Positions 1 through 6,245 of a DNA stretch of 23,768 nucleotides are shown one piece after another (position 1 is the stretch's first letter; each line of letters begins with the position of its first letter). Under the pieces are notes generated by a model. The model was given only the letters and a program-made list of their open reading frames with translations. It ran no database searches and was not told the origin of the DNA. Both the position numbers and the translations under genes were made by a program. Origin of the DNA: CAZHFW01 sp964531675 (GTDB taxonomy: Bacteria; Planctomycetota; Phycisphaerae; Phycisphaerales; UBA1924); assembly GCA_964531675.1 (NCBI GenBank), contig CAZHFW010000047.1, forward strand, positions 1 to 23,768, read 5' to 3'.

Positions 1-763
1 GGGCTTCGACGCGTTCGTTGGTGCACGCGACCACGCCCGCGAGCTGAGGATAGATCTGCTTGAGCTTCCCGAAGGCTTCGAGCATGATCGGGAAGTGGCG
101 GCGGAGTTCCTCCGGGCGCGACCCGGGCATCATGGCGATCTTGGGTGAGCCCGCGGGAAGTGCTGCGGCCTTGGCGTCCAGATCGAACGGATCCACGGGG
201 CGATCAAAGAGGAAGTGGCCGATGAACCGCGCGGGCACGCCTCGACGCGTGAAGAAGCGTTCTTCGAAGGGGAGGACGCAGAGCAGTTGATCGGTGAGTT
301 TGCGGATCGTGCGGATGCGCCAGCGGCCCCAGGCCCAGATCTGCGGAGCGACCAGGTGCACCACGCGAATCCCACGCGCCTTGGCGATCTTGCAAATCGG
401 CGTGTTGGCGGCCGGGGAGTCGACGGGGATGTGCAGGACCACCGGGGTGTCGGAGGTCTTGTTGGCGTCGAGCCAGCGGGCGATCCGCTCGTTGATGCGC
501 TGGTGCTCGCGGATCTTGGCCAGGCCAGGCATGCCCATGACCGCGTCTTCGCCGGTGCGCTCGATGACATTGGCGCCCGCGGCGGCCATCTTGGGGCCGC
601 CCCAGGCGAAGATCGTCAGATCGGGATGGCGTGCGCGGAGCTCGGCGATGACCGCGGACGCGTGGTCGTCGCCCGAGGGCTCGAACGCGGTGAAGAGCAG
701 CGCAGCACGACGCGGCGAACGCTCGGAGGCGTCTGCGGGCGGATCGATGGCGGGGCTGTTCAC
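1..763 (-). CDS. lpxB: Lipid-A-disaccharide synthase, partial (3' end outside window)
   Basis: LpxB joins UDP-2,3-diacylglucosamine to lipid X to make the lipid A disaccharide at the inner face of the inner membrane. The visible part (about 254 residues) shows the family signatures in order: an FEPSGD segment where LpxB has its (A/E)PSGD motif, GGPKMAAAG, a DSPAANTPI stretch like the DxPDFN region, VAPQIWAWGRWRI matching the family (S/A)PxxWAW motif, LPFEERFF, FIGH, and MMPGSRPEELRRHFP. The gene runs off the left edge, so the C-terminal third is missing. The start is uncertain: GTG at 763, GTG at 778 and TTG at 784 are in frame, and none has a clear Shine-Dalgarno. The upstream regulator stops at 798, so translational coupling is likely. 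I chose 763. Family call is firm; start is not. Confidence 0.92.
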   Translation of the reverse strand, partial: MNSPAIDPPADASERSPRRAALLFTAFEPSGDDHASAVIAELRARHPDLTIFAWGGPKMAAAGANVIERTGEDAVMGMPGLAKIREHQRINERIARWLDANKTSDTPVVLHIPVDSPAANTPICKIAKARGIRVVHLVAPQIWAWGRWRIRTIRKLTDQLLCVLPFEERFFTRRGVPARFIGHFLFDRPVDPFDLDAKAAALPAGSPKIAMMPGSRPEELRRHFPIMLEAFGKLKQIYPQLAGVVACTNERVEA

Positions 764-797
764 CTGGCCGGCGGGCACGCCCAAGCGTAGGGAGGGA

Positions 798-1460
798 TCA
801 GAACCCGGATGAACTCATCCACGCGCTGGGGCGATGATCGAGCGCGGACGCGATCTCAAGGAGCGACTCAAGGCTCGGCATATGCGTGCCGCGTTCGATG
901 CTGGAGAGCTGGCTCACGCTGATACCGCTGGTCTCGGAGACGTCCTTGAGGGTGAGCCCTTTGTCGATGCGGGTCAGTCGGATCTGGCGACCGAGGTCGC
1001 GGCGCAGCTTGTCCTGGGGACGTTGGCCGAGCCCGAAGGCTTCGGCGGCCTGCGCGAGGCAGCGCTTGAGCTCGTCCACCGAGAATGGCTTGGCGAGGTA
1101 GTCAAAGACGTCCTGCTTGAACGTCTGACGCATGGAGTCCAGGCTCGGATATCCCGTGACGACGATCACGCAGAGCTTGGCCCAGCGCCGACGGATCTCT
1201 TCGAGCACTGTTTCGCCCGAGTGCCTTCCCATCTTGATGTCCAGGAGCACGACGTCGGGAAGACGCGCCTCGCAGGCCTGGAAAAACTCGCCGGGATTGG
1301 AGACGGCGCGGACATCGTGGCCTTCGCCCTCGAGCAGGTCGCGGAGGTACTGCCTGAAGTCCTCATCGTCATCGAGCGCGACGATGGCGAGCGGCAGCGT
1401 CTGGCCCGCGGACTCGGAAGAGGGCGGAGGATTGCTTGCTTCGGGAGACGGGTCAGGCAT
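798..1460 (-). CDS. Response regulator: receiver domain plus XRE-type HTH
   Basis: 220-residue two-component regulator. Residues 1-22 are a Pro/Ser-rich leader. Residues 23-140 form a receiver domain with acidic Asp30-32, phosphoacceptor Asp74 (VVLLDIKMG), Thr102 and Lys124 (LAKPF). Residues 153-210 form a Cro/C1 (XRE) helix-turn-helix: LGRQIRLTRIDKGLTLKDV, then SGISVSQLSSIERG, then PSLESLLEIASAL. Known OmpR, NarL or NtrC-type output domains are absent. An XRE domain here would bind DNA, probably as a dimer, but its targets cannot be read from the sequence. ATG 1460 lies inside the end of the kinase gene (8-base overlap), which indicates coupling and a cognate pair. The frame extends upstream, but only this start gives a sensible N-terminus. 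Confidence 0.9.
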   Translation of the reverse strand: MPDPSPEASNPPPSSESAGQTLPLAIVALDDDEDFRQYLRDLLEGEGHDVRAVSNPGEFFQACEARLPDVVLLDIKMGRHSGETVLEEIRRRWAKLCVIVVTGYPSLDSMRQTFKQDVFDYLAKPFSVDELKRCLAQAAEAFGLGQRPQDKLRRDLGRQIRLTRIDKGLTLKDVSETSGISVSQLSSIERGTHMPSLESLLEIASALDHRPSAWMSSSGF

Positions 1461-3018
1461 CGCGTGATTCCAGCGCTGGAGGCGGGGCGGGCTGGGGGGC
1501 AGTATCCGGGAAATCCGGGCCGGCCGCACGCGCGGGCGGGCTGACCGGGAGCATGATCTCAAAGACCGCGCCGGGGCTTTCATGGCGGTTGCGGGCGAGG
1601 ATCAGCCCGCCGTGCTCGCGGACGATCCCGTCGGCGACCGCCAGCCCGAGGCCGGTGCCTTTGGAATCGAGCCTGGTGGAGGCGAAGGGTTCGAAGAGAC
1701 GCGGGAGGATCTGGGGGTCGATGCCCGGGCCATTGTCCGCGATCGAGATGCTGATCCACTCACGGCCGTCGCGGGTGGAGCGTTCGGCGAGGACCTCAAT
1801 CATGGGCGGATCGGCGGGAGGACCGGAGAGGACGCTGTCGAAGAGCATGCCGCCGGAACGGCGCGAGGTCACGATGGCGTCGACCGCGTTGCGGAGCAGG
1901 TTGACGAGGACCTGGACGATGCGGTCGGGATCGCACCAGATCTCCAGGGCGCGGGGGGTGCAGTCGACGATCTCGATCTGTCCGGAATCGCGGTCAAGGC
2001 GGACGAGGGTGATGGCCTCTTCCGTGAGCGTCGCGAGGCTGGCCCGTTCGGAGAGAGGGGGACGAACGCGTGCGAAGTCGAGCAAGCTCTCGCCGAGCCG
2101 TTCCAGTCGCTTGACGACGCGGAGCATGAGCTCGGCGCGGGCGGGATCGACGCCGACTCCGGGGTTCTTGCTGATCTGCTCCACCAGACCCTTGAGGACC
2201 GCCAGAGGCGTGTTGAGTTCGTGGGCGATGCCGGCGGACATCATGCCCAGGCTCGCGAGGCGATCGGCGTCGGCGAGGTTCCGGCGGGCGGATTCGAGGA
2301 GGTGGTTCTTTCGCTTGAGGTCGTTGGCGACGCTCTCGAGCCGGCCCAGCGCATCGGCGAGGGCGGCCTGGTGGCTGCGCAGCGCGACGACTGACTCGTT
2401 GCGGCTGCGCATGACCTCCCCGAGCTCGTCGGCGGGGATCATGTCCTCGGGGATGAGCTCGTCGGAGGGGCGTCCTTCGCGCACCGCCTGATCGGCGGCC
2501 AGGGCGCGGCCGATGGGCGCGTAGACGAGTCTTGGCAAGACGACGATTTCCAAGGCGGCGGCGATCAGCGCGTACACCGCGAGCAAGGCGATGGTGAGCA
2601 GGAAGTAGAGCTGGGTGACGCGCTCGCGGGCTTCGGGGATCTGCACGGAGGCGGAGAAGAACGTCCCGGCGCCTTCGCTGCGGGGGATGTACACGACCGC
2701 CTCGACCGAGTCGCGGCGTTCGCGCCCGCGGACGGGAGTGTTGGGCGTCGCGCGGGCGGCGTCGGCGATAGAGGATGCGAGCCCGAGCGTGGTCGCGTCG
2801 CCCGAGGTGATGCGCACGTCTTCGGCGTCGGGAAGGGCGGGCGAGCGGGCGCCCGCTTCGGCCTGGGCGGCGATGCCGCGCAGGACCGCGTTGGCCTCGG
2901 CCATCTCGGACGCAAAGACGATCGCGGAGACCGCGGGTCGGAGCGAGACGAGCAGGATGATCGCCAGCGCGACGAAGAAGCCGGTGTGGAGCACGATCAG
3001 CTTCTTGCGGATCCGCAT
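1453..3018 (-). CDS. Membrane sensor histidine kinase
   Basis: About 521 residues. TM1 spans about residues 7-27 and TM2 about 137-161, enclosing a periplasmic sensor region of about 110 residues with no recognised fold. A HAMP-like linker and coiled coil (about 162-250) follow. The HisKA H-box is SAGIAHELNTPL with phospho-acceptor His266. The ATPase domain has the N-box VNLLRNAVDAI (Asn377), G1 DNGPG (428-432), F-box FEPF, and G2 GTGLGLA (454-460), so all catalytic elements are present. The tail after 492 is Pro/Ala-rich. ATG 3018 (MRIRKK just before TM1) is preferred; ATG 3063 is an in-frame alternative adding 15 residues. Neither has a strong Shine-Dalgarno. The gene is transcribed away from rsmB and probably heads the kinase-regulator-lpxB operon. 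Confidence 0.92.
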   Translation of the reverse strand: MRIRKKLIVLHTGFFVALAIILLVSLRPAVSAIVFASEMAEANAVLRGIAAQAEAGARSPALPDAEDVRITSGDATTLGLASSIADAARATPNTPVRGRERRDSVEAVVYIPRSEGAGTFFSASVQIPEARERVTQLYFLLTIALLAVYALIAAALEIVVLPRLVYAPIGRALAADQAVREGRPSDELIPEDMIPADELGEVMRSRNESVVALRSHQAALADALGRLESVANDLKRKNHLLESARRNLADADRLASLGMMSAGIAHELNTPLAVLKGLVEQISKNPGVGVDPARAELMLRVVKRLERLGESLLDFARVRPPLSERASLATLTEEAITLVRLDRDSGQIEIVDCTPRALEIWCDPDRIVQVLVNLLRNAVDAIVTSRRSGGMLFDSVLSGPPADPPMIEVLAERSTRDGREWISISIADNGPGIDPQILPRLFEPFASTRLDSKGTGLGLAVADGIVREHGGLILARNRHESPGAVFEIMLPVSPPARAAGPDFPDTAPQPAPPPALESRDA

Positions 3019-3147
3019 GCCCGCGAAGATGCCCGGGGCCCGGGGGGATCGGGCGTGTTCCATCGGAGGCTGGGTGGACGGCAGATTCACCGGGAGAAGT
3101 GTTGGGAGCCAACGCGTCCCGGGCGCGGGGGAAGGGCGGCCTGCGCC

Positions 3148-3153
3148 TAGAGT
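3148..3153 (+). promoter_or_regulatory. Candidate -10 element (TAGAGT) for a leaderless rsmB mRNA
   Basis: TAGAGT fits the TANNNT pattern and lies 7 bases before the rsmB ATG at 3161. There is no Shine-Dalgarno and no convincing -35. In Deinococcus and actinobacteria this spacing marks leaderless transcripts. Inference only. Confidence 0.3.
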
Positions 3154-3160
3154 CGGCGGC

Positions 3161-4558
3161 ATGCCCAAGCCCGGTCGTCAGCCTGGTCCCCCTGGCCCTT
3201 CCCGTTCGGGTGGGGGCAAACGCGTGGATGTGGCGCGGGATCGGGCGTTCTCGTGGATCGCGGCCCAGGTTGACCGGTACCCGGAGTTCAATCTGGACCC
3301 GCCGGATGAGTCCGGGATGGAGCCTCGGGACGCGGCGTTTGCGCACGCGATCTATCAGGGGGTGCTCCGCCGGTGGTTCACGCTGGCGCATCTGCTCAAT
3401 CACTTCCTGGCGCCGCGGAGGCTCTCGGATGCGCAGCCCGAAGTGGTCGCGGCCTTGCTCGGGGGGGCGGCGCAGCTCTACCTGCTCGATCGCGTGCCGA
3501 CGCATGCGGCGATCGACGAGTCGGTGGAGTGGGTGAAGCGAAAGTCCAATCCGGGCGCGGGCGGGCTGGTGAACGCGGTGCTCAGGCGGATCGCGGAGCT
3601 TCGGGATCCGGCGTCAGAGGATCGGCCCGCGTGGCGGGACGCCCGGGATCAGATCCCCAAGAGCGATGGCTCGGCGGTGAAGCTGACGCAGGGGATCTTG
3701 CCGCCGAATCTGGGGCAGAGGCTCTCGGTGATCGCGAGCGTGCCGGTACCCGCGGTGGAACGCTGGGTGCGGAGCTACGGCGCGGAGGAAGCGACCAGGC
3801 TGGCGATGCACACGATCGTGGACGCGCCGGTGGTGCTGAATGCAACCTTCGCGAGGGACGCCTCGGAGCTTCCGGGAGTCGCGCACGAGAGTGCGGGGCA
3901 CTTGGTTTACACCGGCCCCGTGGGCGAACTCGGCGGGCTGCTCGATGGTCGCGATGATCTGTGGGTGCAGGACCCGTCGTCCTCCCGGACCGTGGAAGCG
4001 ATTCCGGCGTGCGAGCCCCGGATCGTGTTGGATCTGTGCGCAGGCCAAGGGACCAAGACAAGGCAGCTCTCCAAGCGGTTTGCCGGCGCGCGGGTGATCG
4101 CGACGGACACGGATCGTGAACGGCTGCGCATCTTGCGGGGCGTGGCGCGGAGCCTGCCCAACGTCCAGGACGTGGAGATTCAGGACGTGGAGGCGGTGCT
4201 GGCCTCGGCGGGGCAGAAGGCGGATCTGGTGCTGGTGGACGTGCCTTGCTCGAACTCGGGGGTGCTGGCCAGGCGGATCGAGGCTCGCTATCGCCTATCC
4301 CGGGAGGGGCTGGAGCGGATGGTGCTGACCCAGCGGGAGATTCTCAGGCGTGGGGCCGAGCTGGTAGCGCCCGGCGGGAGGCTGGTGTACGCGACGTGCA
4401 GCATCGAGGCGGAGGAGAATCAGGAGCAGGCTGCGTGGGCGGCGTCGACGTTCGGCATGCGCGTGGAGTTTGAGGAGCTGCGGATGCCCCGGGGCGGCCC
4501 AGGCGACCCGGAGACGGGGTACCGGGACGGGGCGTACACGGCGGTTCTGGTCTCGTAG
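3161..4558 (+). CDS. rsmB: 16S rRNA (cytosine-C5)-methyltransferase RsmB
   Basis: Methylates C5 of a cytosine in 16S rRNA (position 967 in E. coli) using S-adenosylmethionine. 465 residues, slightly longer than E. coli RsmB (429). Residues 1-20 are a basic, Pro/Gly-rich extension. Residues about 22-150 are a NusB-like RNA-binding domain (RDRAFSWI, ending PGAGGLVNAVLRR). The Rossmann methyltransferase domain carries motif I LDLCAGQGTKTRQL (289-303), where many relatives have CAAPGGKT; ATDTDRERL; motif IV DVPCSNSG (Cys363); and motif VI YATCSIEAEEN (Cys413). Both cysteines of the m5C mechanism are therefore present. The start at 3161 follows a possible -10 only 7 bases upstream, with no clear ribosome-binding site. 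The kinase gene diverges on the other side. The 126 bases to the next gene contain no hairpin terminator that I could identify. Confidence 0.94.
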   Translation: MPKPGRQPGPPGPSRSGGGKRVDVARDRAFSWIAAQVDRYPEFNLDPPDESGMEPRDAAFAHAIYQGVLRRWFTLAHLLNHFLAPRRLSDAQPEVVAALLGGAAQLYLLDRVPTHAAIDESVEWVKRKSNPGAGGLVNAVLRRIAELRDPASEDRPAWRDARDQIPKSDGSAVKLTQGILPPNLGQRLSVIASVPVPAVERWVRSYGAEEATRLAMHTIVDAPVVLNATFARDASELPGVAHESAGHLVYTGPVGELGGLLDGRDDLWVQDPSSSRTVEAIPACEPRIVLDLCAGQGTKTRQLSKRFAGARVIATDTDRERLRILRGVARSLPNVQDVEIQDVEAVLASAGQKADLVLVDVPCSNSGVLARRIEARYRLSREGLERMVLTQREILRRGAELVAPGGRLVYATCSIEAEENQEQAAWAASTFGMRVEFEELRMPRGGPGDPETGYRDGAYTAVLVS

Positions 4559-4587
4559 CTTGTGGGGGTTCTGGCCTCAACGCCCGC

Positions 4588-4604
4588 TTTTGGAGGGGGA
4601 GCGG
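4588..4604 (+). repeat. 17-bp exact repeat, copy 1
   Basis: TTTTGGAGGGGGAGCGG lies between rsmB and the EIIA gene. An identical 17-mer lies at 23454-23470, just after the cytochrome-like gene's terminator stem. Both are intergenic and on the same strand. Function unknown. Confidence 0.6.
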
Positions 4605-4684
4605 GGTACACTGTGCCACTCTACGAAAGGTCGGCGGGTCGCCAGACCTTGGGTGTGCAGAGCGTCGTAGCGGGCGAGCGGCTG

Positions 4685-5146
4685 ATGAACTTGCTTGACA
4701 TTCTCCAGGTCAACTGCATCCGCGTGCCGCTTTCTGCGCAGGACAAGCGCGGCGTGATCGACGAGCTGGTCGATCTCCTGGCCACCGCGGGGCGCGTCAC
4801 CGACAGCCCGGCCCTCAAGGAAGCGGTCTGGACCCGCGAGAAGATCAAGACCACCGGCGTCGGGCACGGCCTGGCGATTCCTCACGGAAAGACCGGCGGG
4901 ATGACCGGCCTGGCGATGGCGATCGGCAAGCCCGCGCAGCCCATGGACTTTGAAGCGCTCGATGGCAAGCCGGTGCGGATGATCGTGCTGCTCGCCAGTC
5001 CGTCGGATCGCACGAGCGACCACATTCAGGCGCTGGCGAAGATCTCCAAGCTGATGATCATGGACTCGTTCCGCGAGCGGATGTATGCCGCCGGGTCGTC
5101 GCAGGAGATCTACGACCTGCTCAAGAGCCAGGAGACGCTGGGCTGA
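4685..5146 (+). CDS. ptsN: PTS EIIA domain protein, PtsN/fructose type
   Basis: 153 residues, a single EIIA domain of the mannitol/fructose/nitrogen class. The active-site block is TTGVGHGLAIPHGK, with phospho-acceptor His67 in the IPHG motif. N-terminal MNLLDIL and C-terminal SSQEIYDLL fit PtsN-like proteins. Such lone EIIA proteins take phosphate from an NPr/HPr carrier and usually regulate rather than transport sugars. No EIIB, EIIC, HPr or EI gene is in the window, so the regulatory role is inferred. ATG 4685 matches the usual family start. An in-frame GTG at 4613 would add 24 residues unlike the family. The gene is followed 46 bases later by the prenyl synthase on the same strand, so co-transcription is possible. 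Confidence 0.88.
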   Translation: MNLLDILQVNCIRVPLSAQDKRGVIDELVDLLATAGRVTDSPALKEAVWTREKIKTTGVGHGLAIPHGKTGGMTGLAMAIGKPAQPMDFEALDGKPVRMIVLLASPSDRTSDHIQALAKISKLMIMDSFRERMYAAGSSQEIYDLLKSQETLG

Positions 5147-5192
5147 CGCGCAAGCGTCGGGCTCACGGACGGATCTCATCACAGGTGTGCTG

Positions 5193-6080
5193 ATGAGCGG
5201 CCAAGCGGACATCTTCTCACCGCTCCCCGCGATCGAACAGGCGCTGGTCGCCTGCTGTGCACAGCTTCAGGTCCCAAAGGCTTTGCAAGACGCGGTTGCG
5301 TACGCGCTGCTCGGGGGCGGCAAGCGTTTCCGCCCGCTCCTGGCTTGGCACAGTGCGCTGGCGGTCGGTGGAATGGGCGCGGACTCGCTTGCCGCGGGAG
5401 TCGCGGTCGAGCTCGTGCACGCGTTCAGCCTGGTGCATGACGATCTGCCGGCGATGGACGACGACGATCTGCGCCGGGGCAAGCCCACGCTGCACATCCA
5501 TGCGGGCGAGGCGATGGCGATCCTCGCGGGCGACCAGATGCTGACCAGCGCGTTCGAGCATCTCACCGCACAGGTGAAGTCGCCAGAGCTTGCGGGCGTG
5601 CTCTGCGGCGAACTGGCCAGGGGCACGACGGGGATGATCTCGGGCCAGGTGCTCGACACGCTTGGAGGCATGAGCCAGGACGCCAAGCCGATCGAGCGGC
5701 TCCAGCAGATCCATGCCGCCAAGACGGGGGCACTGATCAAGTCGGCCTGCCGAATGGGCGGGCTGACGGCGCTGGGGGTCAAGGGCGTCCAGAGCCCGGA
5801 ACTGGCGGCGCTCTCGGCGTATGCGGATGCGGTCGGGCTGGCTTTCCAGATCACCGACGATCTGCTGGATGTCGAAGCGACCGCGGATCAGATCGGCAAG
5901 CGCACCGGGAAGGACGCGGACGCTGGAAAGCTCACGTACCCGCAGGTGCTGGGCGTCGAGAAGTCCAAGGCCGAGACCAAGCGGCAGCTCGAACTGGCCC
6001 GGGAGGCCTTATCGGGCCTCCCAGGCGACACCCGAGGGCTCGAGGGTCTGGCGGGGTTTGTGGTGTCCCGGTCGCACTGA
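5193..6080 (+). CDS. ispA: Polyprenyl diphosphate synthase, farnesyl-diphosphate type
   Basis: Adds isopentenyl diphosphate to allylic diphosphates in the cytoplasm to make a short-chain prenyl diphosphate. 295 residues, typical length. Landmarks: GGGKRFRP (41-48); first Asp-rich motif DDLPAMDDDDLRRG (83-96); KTGALI (178-183); FQITDDLLD (218-226), the second Asp-rich motif; and GKRTGKDADAGKLTYP. An aromatic residue (Phe78) lies five positions before the first Asp, and the motif has the two-residue Pro-Ala insertion. In bacterial enzymes that combination usually goes with a C15 (farnesyl) product; a C20 product cannot be excluded. ATG 5193 is preferred over GTG 5187 by family length. dxs lies downstream, the common ispA-dxs order, so the pair feeds the methylerythritol phosphate and prenyl pathway. 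Confidence 0.92.
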   Translation: MSGQADIFSPLPAIEQALVACCAQLQVPKALQDAVAYALLGGGKRFRPLLAWHSALAVGGMGADSLAAGVAVELVHAFSLVHDDLPAMDDDDLRRGKPTLHIHAGEAMAILAGDQMLTSAFEHLTAQVKSPELAGVLCGELARGTTGMISGQVLDTLGGMSQDAKPIERLQQIHAAKTGALIKSACRMGGLTALGVKGVQSPELAALSAYADAVGLAFQITDDLLDVEATADQIGKRTGKDADAGKLTYPQVLGVEKSKAETKRQLELAREALSGLPGDTRGLEGLAGFVVSRSH

Positions 6081-6109
6081 GCACCAGTGGGCGGCGTACG
6101 CCAAAGCGT

Positions 6110-6182
6110 TGTGGAAAACCACATCGGGCTCGCCCCAGGCGGGGCGATGTTCTAGACTTTTCAGAATCCAGTGAAAACTGGA
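6110..6182 (+). promoter_or_regulatory. Structured leader upstream of dxs (three hairpins)
   Basis: Between ispA and dxs lie TGTGG-AAAA-CCACA (6110-6123), CGCCCC-AGGC-GGGGCG (6131-6146) and TCCAGT-GAAA-ACTGGA (6167-6182). The middle one is followed by TTCTAGACTTTTC, a weak U-rich stretch, so it could be a terminator or attenuator. No known riboswitch core is recognisable. Confidence 0.35.
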
Positions 6183-6245
6183 GCCGGGCCGGACAATGGA
6201 TGCCGGGACCCCGGAACGCCGTCAGGCATGGATGCGAGGAGCGTG

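Noticed and set aside
4607..4615. TACACT followed at once by an in-frame GTG, as promoter and earlier start of the EIIA gene
   Set aside because: No -35 partner, zero spacing to the GTG, and the extra 24 residues do not resemble the family; ATG 4685 fits better.
6081..6245. Thiamine diphosphate riboswitch before dxs, a ThDP enzyme
   Set aside because: The conserved CUGAGA and related THI-box sequences are not present.
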